Source of the DNA: Gemmiger_A avium
GTDB lineage: Bacteria > Bacillota > Clostridia > Oscillospirales > Ruminococcaceae
DNA length: 29,544 bases
Assembly: GCA_019114585.1 (NCBI GenBank)
Contig: DXFE01000088.1
Span: 1-29,544, forward strand
Reading direction: 5' to 3'
Part shown: positions 1 to 7,715 of the stretch, in pieces
How positions within the stretch are numbered: the stretch's first letter is position 1
How the letters are laid out: the number at the start of each line of letters is the position of its first letter
The notes under the pieces: generated by a model
The model's database searches: none
What the model was told of the DNA's origin: nothing
The model's input: the letters and a program-made list of their open reading frames with translations, nothing else
Position numbers and translations under genes: made by a program

Positions 1-570
1 CATCAGGCCGTGGTGGTTGCAGTACAGGTACAGATACCCGGATTTCTGCAGCCGCAGGCGGCATTCCGCGTTTCCTTCCGGATACAGCTTCACCAGCTGG
101 AACCGGTCGGCCGTCACATATGCCAGAAACGAGATGCGGTGGTTTTTGGTCATCGGATGCTGTACCGACAGGAACACTTCGTCCTCCACCGGCTCCACCA
201 GGATGCGGTGATCCTCATCGGTATCCTCCGGCTCCAGCGCCGGCAGGGTCACACCGCAGCAGCTTACCACCGCCTCTCCGGCTGCGTGGATCACATTGCC
301 GCAAAGAGGACATACGTAAAACCGTGCCCGCAGCATGTTGCCGGCCCGGTTCCGGTTTACCACTGTCTGGCCGGAAAGCAGTTCCATCACCGAAACACCC
401 AGCGCCGCTGCCAGCGGTTCGATCAGCGAAATGTCCGGCAATCCTTTGGCGGTCTCCCATTTGGAAACAGCCTTGGCGCTCACGTCGATCATTTCGGCAA
501 GCTGCGCCTGGGTAAGCCCCTTTTCCTCCCGCAGCCGCCGGATGGTGCTGCCTGTCACATAGGTATCCAT
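1..570 (-). CDS. XRE-family HTH regulator fused to a desulfoferrodoxin-like iron domain (3' end cut by window edge)
   Basis: The gene reads leftward from ATG at 570-568 and is open for 190 codons to the edge. Its start has a good ribosome site (GGGAGGAG about 6 bases upstream). Residues 7-62 are a lambda-repressor-type helix-turn-helix (GLTQAQLAEMIDVSAKAVSK). Residues 83-111 look like a desulforedoxin domain: Cys87, Cys90, Cys104 and Cys105 match the C-x2-C...CC four-cysteine iron site (centre I). Residues 119-188 look like the superoxide-reductase domain: His121, His138 (HPM), His144, Cys184 and His187 (CNHHG) match the four-His/one-Cys centre II. The family architecture is known to occur in Firmicutes, but I know of no defined function. 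A redox- or superoxide-responsive repressor is an inference. Only a few residues should be missing at the C-terminus, judging by desulfoferrodoxin length. It diverges from secG. Confidence 0.85.
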   Translation of the reverse strand, partial: MDTYVTGSTIRRLREEKGLTQAQLAEMIDVSAKAVSKWETAKGLPDISLIEPLAAALGVSVMELLSGQTVVNRNRAGNMLRARFYVCPLCGNVIHAAGEAVVSCCGVTLPALEPEDTDEDHRILVEPVEDEVFLSVQHPMTKNHRISFLAYVTADRFQLVKLYPEGNAECRLRLQKSGYLYLYCNHHGLM

Positions 571-607
571 ATCGTTCTCCTCCCGTTTCGGGTTGTTGTC
601 TGCCGTA

Positions 608-637
608 ATCATAACAGGTCGGGCGGCCCCGGCACAA
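608..637 (-). promoter_or_regulatory. Probable sigma-A promoter of the XRE-desulfoferrodoxin gene
   Basis: On the minus strand, TATGAT (613-608) is a good -10 element. It lies 18 bases after a weak TTGTGC -35 (637-632) and about 40 bases upstream of the start codon. The -35 is poor, which would suit a regulated promoter. Confidence 0.45.
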
Positions 638-660
638 CCTACGCTTCGTGGAGTGAAGGC

Positions 661-700
661 AAAACCGGCAAAAGCGGGCTTTTTTTGCGGTTTTTTCGTT
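661..700 (+). other. Terminator-like hairpin between divergent genes
   Basis: AAAACCGGCAAAA (661-673) can pair with the T-rich arm around 683-694 with one bulged G, and a further run of T follows. No plus-strand gene lies upstream, so a terminator role would apply only to antisense or readthrough transcription coming from beneath the regulator gene. The rest of the 210-base gap holds the two divergent promoters. Confidence 0.3.
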
Positions 701-706
701 TTTTGG

Positions 707-735
707 TTGCAATTATCCGCCGGATATGCTACATT
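707..735 (+). promoter_or_regulatory. Probable sigma-A promoter of secG
   Basis: TTGCAA (707-712), a 17-base spacer and TACATT (730-735), with an extended -10 TG at 727-728. It lies about 45 bases upstream of the secG start. Each hexamer matches consensus at four of six positions. Confidence 0.5.
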
Positions 736-779
736 AAGTCTTGTATCAAACTGCGTATTCGTAAAAGGAGCGTCCATTC

Positions 780-1031
780 ATGAGTATTCTTGAGATCATC
801 AGCGGCGTTGTTCTGATCATCGCCGCCGTTGCCATCATCGTGTTCACCATGATGCAGGAGCCCAAGGGCCGCGGCCTGTCCGGCGTCATCATGGGCGGTG
901 ACAGCCAGGCCGAAGCCGGCCGCAGCCGTGGCCGCGACGCCAACCTGGCCAAGGCCACCAAGATCGCCGGTGTGGTGTTCATCGTGGTCACCATCCTGGT
1001 CGGCGTGCTGAGCGCTCACCTGGGTGCTTGA
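780..1031 (+). CDS. secG: Preprotein translocase subunit SecG
   Basis: This 83-residue protein has the SecG form: a membrane segment at residues 3-22, the conserved cytoplasmic stretch QEPKGRGLSG at about 27-36, a hydrophilic linker, and a second membrane segment at about 60-79. SecG is the small non-essential subunit of the SecYEG channel and assists SecA-driven export. The start ATG at 780 follows AAAAGGAG at a normal distance. secG next to rnr is the usual Firmicutes order. Here a terminator-like hairpin separates them, so rnr may depend on readthrough. Confidence 0.95.
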   Translation: MSILEIISGVVLIIAAVAIIVFTMMQEPKGRGLSGVIMGGDSQAEAGRSRGRDANLAKATKIAGVVFIVVTILVGVLSAHLGA

Positions 1032-1053
1032 TCTGTACAGGTAAAAAGAATGG

Positions 1054-1085
1054 AAGGGTCCGCCGTTCGCGGGCCCTTTTGTTCG
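1054..1085 (+). terminator. Intrinsic terminator or attenuator between secG and rnr
   Basis: AAGGGTCCGC (1054-1063) pairs fully (one G-T) with GCGGGCCCTT (1069-1078) around a 5-base loop, followed by a short T tract broken by G. It lies 23 bases after secG. I see no clear promoter between it and rnr, so it probably terminates only partially. Confidence 0.7.
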
Positions 1086-1138
1086 TGCCGGGCGGCAGGG
1101 GCCGTCCGACAGGGAAGAATGAGAAAGGGTAAAATTAT

Positions 1139-3241
1139 ATGTCACTGCAAACCAAAATTCTGAAAGAGATCGAAAAACGGCCCTGCCGCCTGAAAGAACT
1201 GAAAAAACGGCTGGGCAACGATAAAAAAATCCAGCGCACCGTGGAGGAACTGGTGTGGCGCGGAATGCTGCGCGAAAAGGACGGCGCCTATTTTCTGACC
1301 CGCACCGGCGATGCGGACAAGGCGTTCCCCTGCCGGCTGGTCAAGCTGGGCCGCCGGTTCGGTTTCGCCTCCCGCCTGGACGGGGAAGGGGATATCTTCA
1401 TCCCCGGCCGCAGTCTGCTGGGCGCCATGCCCGGCGACCAGGTGCTGGTGCGTCTGTTCGACCATCCCCGGGTGGCCGGTTCTCAGGAAGGGGAGGTCGT
1501 CTCCATTCTGGAACCCCACAACACCTTTGTGGGTGAGATCGTGGAGGCGGAGGGCCGCCTGGCCCTGAAGCCGGACGTGAGCCCGGACAACCTGCTGTAT
1601 ATCAAAAAGAGCGCCGACGGCGGCGCCCGCCCCGGCGAAAAGGCCGCGGTGGAAATCCTGGAACGGGGCGATCATCACGCCGACCACCGGGCCGGTGTGG
1701 CCATGCGGTTCGGCAGTGCCGAACAGGCCGGCCACTGCATTGAGGCGCTTCTCTACGCCGCCGGGCTGAACCGGCGCTTCCCGGAAAAGGTCAAGGCCGA
1801 AGCCCGCGCGCTGGAGAATGCCACCGTGCAGCCCGCCCAGATCCGGGGCCGGCTGGATCTGCGGGATACGCCCATTTTTACGATTGACTCTGCCTCCACC
1901 AAGGATATCGACGACGCGGTGAGCATCGAGCGTACCGCCGCCGGTTACCGGCTGGGCGTGCACATCGCGGATGTGAGCGAGTATGTCAAGCCCGGCACCG
2001 CCCTGGACGACGAGGCCTTCCAGCGGGGCACCTCGGTGTATTTCGGCGAGAGCGTGCTGCCCATGCTGCCCCGGCAGCTGTCCAACGGCATCTGCAGCCT
2101 GAATCCCCAGGAGGAGCGCCTGGCCTTCTCCTGCATGATGGAGCTGGATGCCCGGGGCGAGATCGTGCGCTATGCTTTTGCCAAAACGGTTATCCGCAGC
2201 CGGGTCAAGGGTGTGTACGACGAGATCAATGCCCTGCTGGCCGGGCAGGGCAACGCCGAACTGGCGGATAAATATGCCCAGGTGGTGCTGCAGCTGCCGG
2301 TTCTGGATGAGCTGTACCGTCTGCGGGCGGCCCGCCGCAAGGAGCGGGGCGGCCTGGAGATCGAGAGCGACGAGGCCAAGATCGTGCTGGACGCCAACGG
2401 CCGCTGCGTGGACGTGGTCTGCCGGGAGCGGGGCCGCAGCGAGATGATCATTGAGGAGTGCATGCTGCTGGCCAACCAGTGCGCTGCCAAAGCGGCCCGC
2501 AAGGCCAAGGCGCCCTTTGTCTACCGGGTGCACGAGAAGCCCGATGCCGAGCGGCTGGAGCGTCTGCAGACCCTGCTCACCGCCTGCAATGTGAATGTGA
2601 AATTCCCGCCGGAGGGCCCTGCCCCCCGCGACTTTGCCCAGCTGCTGGACGCTACCCGCGGCCAGCCGCTGGAGCGGGCCATCCACACCGGCGTACTGCG
2701 CTGCATGTCCAAGGCCTGCTACGAGACCGCGCCCAAGGGGCATTTCGGTCTGGCGCTGGAGGACTATGCCCACTTTACCAGCCCCATCCGCCGGTACCCC
2801 GACCTGGCCATCCACCGGATCCTGAGCGATCTGATCGCCGGCGCAAGTGAGAATACCCTGAAAGAGCGGTATCAGGACTTTGCCCAGGCCGCGGCCGACC
2901 AGTCCAGCGCCCGGGAGGTGCTGACCATGCAGACCGAGCGCAGCGCCACCAGCTGCTACAAGGCCGAGTATATGCAGGCCCGTCTGGGGCAGAAGTTCGA
3001 GGGTGTGGTCAGCGGCGTGGCCGCCCACGGCGTCTATGTGGAACTGCCCAATACCGTGGAGGGCATGCTGCGCACCGTCGAAATCTGCCAGGGTGAGCCG
3101 GTGCTCACCGACGGGGTGCGTGTCTCCGACCCCATTTCCGGCAAAAGCTGGGCGCTGGGCGATACCGTCCGCGTCAAGGTTACCCGCGTGGACATCGCGC
3201 TGGGCAATGTGGACTTTGCCCTGGCGGACGCCGCAGAATAA
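1139..3241 (+). CDS. rnr: Ribonuclease R
   Basis: This is a 700-residue 3'-to-5' exoribonuclease of the RNase II/R family. It degrades structured RNA and acts in ribosome and trans-translation RNA turnover. The N-terminal 65 residues form the winged-helix domain (LKEIEKRPCRLKELKKRL). Cold-shock-type OB folds follow (about 65-220), then the RNB catalytic core (about 235-570) with the signature IDSASTKDIDDAVSIE, whose Asp residues bind the catalytic metal. A C-terminal S1 domain follows (GVVSGVAAHGVYVELPNTVEG, about 620-697). The lysine-rich tail of the E. coli enzyme is absent, as is usual in Firmicutes. The start ATG at 1139 follows GAAAGGG. smpB, the common downstream partner, is not here: rnr ends at a strong terminator facing a convergent gene. 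Confidence 0.96.
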   Translation: MSLQTKILKEIEKRPCRLKELKKRLGNDKKIQRTVEELVWRGMLREKDGAYFLTRTGDADKAFPCRLVKLGRRFGFASRLDGEGDIFIPGRSLLGAMPGDQVLVRLFDHPRVAGSQEGEVVSILEPHNTFVGEIVEAEGRLALKPDVSPDNLLYIKKSADGGARPGEKAAVEILERGDHHADHRAGVAMRFGSAEQAGHCIEALLYAAGLNRRFPEKVKAEARALENATVQPAQIRGRLDLRDTPIFTIDSASTKDIDDAVSIERTAAGYRLGVHIADVSEYVKPGTALDDEAFQRGTSVYFGESVLPMLPRQLSNGICSLNPQEERLAFSCMMELDARGEIVRYAFAKTVIRSRVKGVYDEINALLAGQGNAELADKYAQVVLQLPVLDELYRLRAARRKERGGLEIESDEAKIVLDANGRCVDVVCRERGRSEMIIEECMLLANQCAAKAARKAKAPFVYRVHEKPDAERLERLQTLLTACNVNVKFPPEGPAPRDFAQLLDATRGQPLERAIHTGVLRCMSKACYETAPKGHFGLALEDYAHFTSPIRRYPDLAIHRILSDLIAGASENTLKERYQDFAQAAADQSSAREVLTMQTERSATSCYKAEYMQARLGQKFEGVVSGVAAHGVYVELPNTVEGMLRTVEICQGEPVLTDGVRVSDPISGKSWALGDTVRVKVTRVDIALGNVDFALADAAE

Positions 3242-3260
3242 CCTTTTATCCCAAAACAAG

Positions 3261-3299
3261 AAAACGCCTGTGCGGTGCTATGCACCGCACAGGCGTTTT
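3261..3299. terminator. Bidirectional intrinsic terminator between rnr and the convergent membrane-protein gene
   Basis: An uninterrupted 18-bp stem (3261-3278 with 3282-3299) closes a TAT loop. A runs flank the left side and T runs the right, so it can work in both directions. It starts 20 bases after the rnr stop and touches the stop codon of the minus-strand gene. Confidence 0.92.
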
Positions 3300-5195
3300 T
3301 TACGGTTCTGTGATCCGATAAATGCTGTACCCGTCTGCCTCGTACCATACCGGGTACCGGCTGCGGTAAAAGTTCTCGTCCAGGGCGGCGTAATCGCTGC
3401 GTTCCCAGGGGCCGATCATCACAAAATCCACCCCCAGCCGGGCCAGAAGTTCCTCGCGGGGTTCCTCATACAGCTGGCGCACCAGCTCTGCCTGACCGTA
3501 ATAGTCCTTGCCGTGGAAATACACATACAGCGACGAGCCGCACACGATCTGCCGCCCGGCCAGGCTGGCCACCGGGTTCTGGTGCTGGGTGCCGGTCAGG
3601 AACACCGCGTCGGCCGGGGCGTTCTCGTCCACATAGCTGCCCACCGCGGCCTCTGCCGCGCCGAACTGCTGGTATTCGCTCACCCACTCCCGGCCTATCG
3701 TGAGCACACTGCCCACGCAGCCCAGCAGAACCACCACGCTTACCAGCAGTACCCGGGCGGGCTTCTTGGGCAGCTTTGCGGCCAGCCCACAGATCAGTCC
3801 TGCCGCCAGCAGGCAGCTCAGCAGATGCCAGAAGTAGAGCAGCTTGTTGTTGTCATAGGGGTTGGGCTGGAACAGCATCACCTCTGCCAGCAGCAGGATG
3901 GCCAGCCCGCCGGCATACAGTTCCCGCAGTTTGCGCCCCGCCCACAGAAAACCGGGCACAATCAGCAGATACACCAGGCCGATGTTCTTGATATAGAACC
4001 AGAAATAGTTGTCTCCCTCGTTGGCCCAGTTCCAGTGCCATTGAAAAAAACTGCCCCCGGTCTGCCCGCCGGTCATCAGCTGGGTGAACACCAGCGGGAT
4101 CCACACCACCGCCTGCGCCCCGGCCCAGGCCAGCCAGGGCAGCACCGCCGCTTTGGTGCGGGGGCCGCGGACCAGCGCAAACACAAACCCGGCCCCGGCC
4201 AGGATTACCAGCACCAGCGCCGCATGGGCCTGCAGCAGCGGCAGCGGCGCGGCCAGCAGCCACAGCCAGCCCCACAGCCGACGCTCTTGCTGCCAGGCAA
4301 ACCGCCACAGCAGATACAAACAGGCAAAAACCACCGCCCAGCCGAACAGGGTGGCCCGCTGGGGCACCAGCAGGTCGGCAATGGGATTCACCCAGCGGAT
4401 GTTCTCCTCCACATAGTTGGTAGGGGTCTCATAGTAGGCGGTAAAGATGCGGGTAAAGTTCTCCCACCCGCCGCCGAGAAAATACACAAACCCGAATCCG
4501 CTGCCCATGAAAAACAGCCAGTAGGCCAGGCTGGCCGCGCCGCGCCCGCCCAGCACCGACCGGCCCAGCGCCCACAGGCTGCCGAATACCGACACCAGCG
4601 CCGGGATACAGGGCAGGATATAGGCCGCTTTCAGGGAGGCACCGGTCAGCAGGAAAACGCTGCTCACCGTCTCGCTCAAATAAGGGTAGCCGAAAGCCTC
4701 GCTGCCGCTGAGCAGGGGATAGATGGGCGGAAACTGCCCCCGCACCGCAATGCTTTTGATAAAGGCCAGGTGCATGGGCAGATCGCCGTAGGTGCTCTGG
4801 CCGCACCAGTAGGCGCCGTCCCGGCCCAGCAGCACATGGGTGTGCAGCAGCCACAGGGTCACCGCCAGCAGCGGCAGCACACAGGCCAGCAGCGCCGCCA
4901 GATCCTTGCCCGGCCGGGGCAGGGCGGGCTGTTTGCCGCTTAATGTCGCCCACAGCCCCAGCCCCAGCGCCGCGGCCCCTGCCGCCAGCACCGCCGGCAG
5001 CGTAAAGCCCAGCCCCAGCGCAAACACGGCGGGCAGCCCTGCCAGCAGGGCCGTGCAGAATGCCCCGCTCAGCGGTAGCAGCACTTCCGCCCCATCCCCG
5101 GGCAGCGCCCGCCGGGCCAGCGCCCAGCCGCACCACCAGAACAGCGCCAGATAGCCAAGGCTGGCCACTGCGCCCACAAAACTCATGGTGTTCAT
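3300..5195 (-). CDS. Polytopic membrane protein, possibly a GT-C-fold glycosyltransferase
   Basis: This 631-residue protein is almost all hydrophobic segments (roughly a dozen by eye) up to about residue 500, followed by a soluble C-terminal part of about 130 residues. After an early membrane segment (about 103-120) comes a conserved-looking loop, DGAYWCGQSTYGDLPMHLAF (126-145), with an acidic residue and His (Asp138, His142). That layout resembles the first extracytoplasmic loop of GT-C lipid-sugar glycosyltransferases. The family assignment is an inference; I do not recognise a named family. The start ATG at 5195 follows GGAGGG. Its first bases overlap the stop of the upstream radical SAM gene (ATGA), so the two are translationally coupled. 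The opposite strand has a long open frame, but it lacks recognisable protein features. Confidence 0.82.
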   Translation of the reverse strand: MNTMSFVGAVASLGYLALFWWCGWALARRALPGDGAEVLLPLSGAFCTALLAGLPAVFALGLGFTLPAVLAAGAAALGLGLWATLSGKQPALPRPGKDLAALLACVLPLLAVTLWLLHTHVLLGRDGAYWCGQSTYGDLPMHLAFIKSIAVRGQFPPIYPLLSGSEAFGYPYLSETVSSVFLLTGASLKAAYILPCIPALVSVFGSLWALGRSVLGGRGAASLAYWLFFMGSGFGFVYFLGGGWENFTRIFTAYYETPTNYVEENIRWVNPIADLLVPQRATLFGWAVVFACLYLLWRFAWQQERRLWGWLWLLAAPLPLLQAHAALVLVILAGAGFVFALVRGPRTKAAVLPWLAWAGAQAVVWIPLVFTQLMTGGQTGGSFFQWHWNWANEGDNYFWFYIKNIGLVYLLIVPGFLWAGRKLRELYAGGLAILLLAEVMLFQPNPYDNNKLLYFWHLLSCLLAAGLICGLAAKLPKKPARVLLVSVVVLLGCVGSVLTIGREWVSEYQQFGAAEAAVGSYVDENAPADAVFLTGTQHQNPVASLAGRQIVCGSSLYVYFHGKDYYGQAELVRQLYEEPREELLARLGVDFVMIGPWERSDYAALDENFYRSRYPVWYEADGYSIYRITEP

Positions 5196-6073
5196 ACGCC
5201 CTCCAGATCAAACGGCGGGGTATACTCCTCCCGCGCACTGCTTTTTTCCTGCATATAGCCCTCGGTCAGCCCCAGATCCACCGCCCGGTCGATTACCTGG
5301 CGGTATTCCCAGGTGCTGATGCGCCGCCGCAGGTTTTTGTGCTCCGCCGCCTTGTAAAAAGGGGTGTACTGGCTCATCAGGCTGGGGATAAAACTGCCCT
5401 TCGGCAGAGCGGCCATCCAGTCCAGCACCGCCTTGGAATCCTCCAGGCAGCCCGGCAGGGCCAGGTGGCGCAGGATCACGCCCCTTTGCAGGATGCCTTC
5501 CCCGTCGTACACCGGCGCGCCGGTAAGTTCCAGCATCCGGGTCACTGCTTGCTCACATACGGCAAAGTAATCCGCCGCGCCGGAATATTCCCGCGAAAGC
5601 TCCGGCGACACATACTTCACATCCGCCAGCCAGATATCCACGTAGGAGGCCAGCCGCTCCACCGTTTCCAGGGTTTCGTAGCCGCCGGTGTTGTATACCA
5701 CCGGCAGGGTGCAGCCCCGCCGCCGGGCCTCGTCCAGGGCGGGCAGAATCCACTCCAGCCAGGGGGTGGCGGTCACCAGATTCAGGTTATGGGCCCCCTT
5801 GGCCTGCAGTTCCAGAAAAATTTCGGTCAGCCTTTCAAGGGCAATCTCCTTGCCGAATCCCTCGGCGCTGATCTTCCAGTTCTGGCAGTAGCAGCATTTC
5901 AGCGGGCAGCCGCTGAAAAACACCGTGCCGCTGCCCCGGGCGCCGCTGATGCAGGGCTCTTCCCAGAAATGCAGCGCGGCCCGGGCCACCCGCAGCGTGC
6001 TGCCCGCCCCGCAGTACCCGGCCTGCCTTGTACGGTCGGCCCCGCAGCGGCGGGGGCAAAGTTCACATCCCAA
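5192..6073 (-). CDS. PflX-like radical SAM iron-sulfur protein
   Basis: This 293-residue protein carries the radical SAM motif C-x3-C-x2-C at Cys56, Cys60 and Cys63 (SGCPLKCCYCQNW), which holds the SAM-binding 4Fe-4S cluster. An N-terminal cysteine set, C3-x2-C6-x3-C10...C21 (CELCPRRCGADR), resembles the pyruvate-formate-lyase-activase-related PflX family (COG1313), whose substrate is unknown to me. Translation must start at TTG 6073: a stop codon (TAG) lies about 11 codons upstream in frame, no ATG intervenes, and GGGAGGG sits 7 bases before TTG. It is the first gene of a two-gene operon with the membrane protein. Activation or modification of a partner protein is possible but not shown here. 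Confidence 0.88.
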   Translation of the reverse strand: MGCELCPRRCGADRTRQAGYCGAGSTLRVARAALHFWEEPCISGARGSGTVFFSGCPLKCCYCQNWKISAEGFGKEIALERLTEIFLELQAKGAHNLNLVTATPWLEWILPALDEARRRGCTLPVVYNTGGYETLETVERLASYVDIWLADVKYVSPELSREYSGAADYFAVCEQAVTRMLELTGAPVYDGEGILQRGVILRHLALPGCLEDSKAVLDWMAALPKGSFIPSLMSQYTPFYKAAEHKNLRRRISTWEYRQVIDRAVDLGLTEGYMQEKSSAREEYTPPFDLEGV

Positions 6074-6108
6074 AACCGATCCCTCCCGGACTGTTTCAAA
6101 TCCCTATT

Positions 6109-6137
6109 ACTATACCATATCCGGCTTTGCAGCGCAA
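6109..6137 (-). promoter_or_regulatory. Probable sigma-A promoter of the radical SAM/membrane protein operon
   Basis: On the minus strand, TATAGT (6114-6109) follows TTGCGC (6137-6132) with a 17-base spacer, about 35 bases upstream of the TTG start. It lies back to back with the tyrS promoter, with only five bases between the two -35 elements. Confidence 0.55.
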
Positions 6138-6142
6138 AAGGC

Positions 6143-6171
6143 TTGACAAAACCGTCCGGCGGCGGTAAACT
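6143..6171 (+). promoter_or_regulatory. Sigma-A promoter of the tyrS T-box transcript
   Basis: A perfect TTGACA (6143-6148), a 17-base spacer and TAAACT (6166-6171). The predicted start near 6178 begins just upstream of T-box Stem I. Confidence 0.75.
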
Positions 6172-6177
6172 TTGACT

Positions 6178-6445
6178 ATTAAATGCGGGGAAGGGAACCA
6201 GTACCTCGCCATCCACGCGGTACAGAGAAGCTCTGGCTGGTGAAAAGAGCGGCGCGCGGGCGGGGGAATACATCCCGGAGCAGCAGGCTGAACCAACAGT
6301 AGGCCGGGCCGTGTGCGCACGTTACAGCGCTAGGGTGTTGTTTGCACCCGTGAGGCCGTCGCCGTGAGGCGCCGGTGAACAGAGGTGGTACCGCGGAACT
6401 GTCCGCCCTCTGCCAATTCACATTGGCAGAGGGCGTTTTTTTGCG
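6178..6445 (+). promoter_or_regulatory. Tyrosine-specific T-box riboswitch (tyrS leader)
   Basis: The leader has the parts of a T-box in order. Stem I has the 5' S-turn AGTA (6200-6203), the conserved AGAGA region (6224-6228) and TGGTGAAA (about 6238-6245). The specifier loop reads GAA-TAC-A, placing the Tyr codon UAC at 6269-6271. The T-box sequence AGGTGGTACCGCGG is at 6383-6396, and its TGGT matches the ACCA end expected of tRNA-Tyr with discriminator A. A terminator follows: a 14-bp stem (6404-6417 with 6422-6435) and seven T. By established T-box mechanism, uncharged tRNA-Tyr would stabilise the antiterminator and switch on tyrS. Confidence 0.95.
6404..6442 (+). terminator. T-box terminator hairpin upstream of tyrS
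   Basis: CGCCCTCTGCCAAT (6404-6417) pairs perfectly with 6422-6435 around a 4-base loop and is followed by TTTTTTT. The 5' side must be opened for the alternative antiterminator that includes the T-box sequence. Confidence 0.92.
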
Positions 6446-6476
6446 CCGTTTGCCGCAAAAAACAGGAGGGTAAACC

Positions 6477-7709
6477 ATGAGAACCTACGACAATGTATTC
6501 GACATGCTCAAAGACCGTGGCCTGGTGGCCCAGTGCACCGACGAGGAAGCGGTGCGCAAGCTGCTGGGCAGCGAGAAGGTCACCTTCTACATCGGCTTTG
6601 ACGCCACCGCCGACAGCCTGCATGTGGGCCATTTCCTGCAGCTGGTGGTCATGAAGCACATGCAGGACTACGGCCACCGGCCCATCGCCCTGCTGGGCGG
6701 CGGCACCACCATGGTGGGCGATCCCACCGGCAAGACCGATATGCGCAAGATGCTCACCCGGGAGGACATCCAGCACAACGCGGACTGCTTCCGCCGCCAG
6801 ATGAGCAAGTTCGTGGATTTCAGCGACGGCAAGGCCCTGATGATGGACAACGCCGACTGGCTGCTGAACCTGAACTACATCGATTTCCTGCGGGAGATCG
6901 GTGTGCACTTCTCGGTGAACAAGATGCTCACCGCCGAGTGCTTCCGCACCCGTCTGGAGCGCGGGCTCTCTTTCATTGAGTTCAACTACATGCTGATGCA
7001 GAGCTACGACTTCCTGAAGCTGGCCCGCGAGACCGGCTGCAAGATGGAGTTCGGCGGCAACGACCAGTGGAGCAACATCATCGGCGGCGTGGAACTGAAC
7101 CGCCGCTGCGACCAGCGGGAGGTCTACGGCCTGACCTTCACCCTGCTCACCACCAAGGAGGGCAAGAAGATGGGCAAGACCGAAAAGGGCGCTGTGTGGC
7201 TCGATCCCGAGAAAACCAGCCCCTACGAGTTCTTCCAGTACTGGCGCAACATCGACGACGCCGAGGTTCAGAACTGCCTGCGCCTGCTGACCAGCGTGGA
7301 TCTGGACGAGATCGAGGCCATCGATGTGCACGACGGCAAGGCCATCAACGCCGCCAAGGAAAAACTGGCCTACGAGCTGACCAGCCTGGTGCACAGCAAG
7401 GAGGAGGCCGACAAGGCGCTGGCCACCGCCCGCAGCCTGTTCAGCGGCGCGGCCGACGCGGATCATATGCCTTCCACCACCCTGACCGCTGACCAGCTGA
7501 CCGACGGCAAGATCGGCGTGCTGGATCTGCTGCTGGCGGCGGGCCTGGTGCCCAGCAAGCGGGAAGCCCGTCAGCTGATTGCCCAGGGCGGCATCCTGCT
7601 GGACGGCGAGAAGGTCACCGACCCGACCCTGACCGTTGCGGAGGAAGCTCTGCGCGGCGGCGTGGTGGTCAAGAAAGGCAAGAAGGTCTACCACAAGGTT
7701 CAGCTGTAA
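6477..7709 (+). CDS. tyrS: Tyrosine--tRNA ligase
   Basis: This is a 410-residue class I aminoacyl-tRNA synthetase charging tRNA-Tyr in the cytoplasm. The HIGH-type motif is HVGH at residues 49-52 within YIGFDATADSLHVGHF. The tyrosine/ATP pocket stretch GGNDQWSNIIGG is at about 193-204, and the KMSKS-type loop is KMGKT at about 231-235. A C-terminal S4 RNA-binding domain (about 345-408, LLLAAGLVPSKREARQLI) contacts the tRNA. Length is normal for the family. ATG 6477 follows AGGAGGG. The gene is controlled by the T-box leader, whose UAC specifier independently confirms the tyrosine assignment. Confidence 0.98.
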   Translation: MRTYDNVFDMLKDRGLVAQCTDEEAVRKLLGSEKVTFYIGFDATADSLHVGHFLQLVVMKHMQDYGHRPIALLGGGTTMVGDPTGKTDMRKMLTREDIQHNADCFRRQMSKFVDFSDGKALMMDNADWLLNLNYIDFLREIGVHFSVNKMLTAECFRTRLERGLSFIEFNYMLMQSYDFLKLARETGCKMEFGGNDQWSNIIGGVELNRRCDQREVYGLTFTLLTTKEGKKMGKTEKGAVWLDPEKTSPYEFFQYWRNIDDAEVQNCLRLLTSVDLDEIEAIDVHDGKAINAAKEKLAYELTSLVHSKEEADKALATARSLFSGAADADHMPSTTLTADQLTDGKIGVLDLLLAAGLVPSKREARQLIAQGGILLDGEKVTDPTLTVAEEALRGGVVVKKGKKVYHKVQL

Positions 7710-7715
7710 AAACCG

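Noticed and set aside
10..783. Plus-strand frames in the first 780 bases
   Set aside because: The minus strand encodes clear HTH and desulfoferrodoxin motifs with a good ribosome site.
1142..3259. A 705-codon minus-strand frame under rnr
   Set aside because: It is antisense to a well-defined RNase R, with low-complexity His/Gln/Gly composition.
3003..4943. A 646-codon plus-strand frame opposite the membrane protein
   Set aside because: The product is Pro/Gln/His-rich without domains and would cross the rnr terminator. The minus strand has membrane segments, a ribosome site and an ATGA link.
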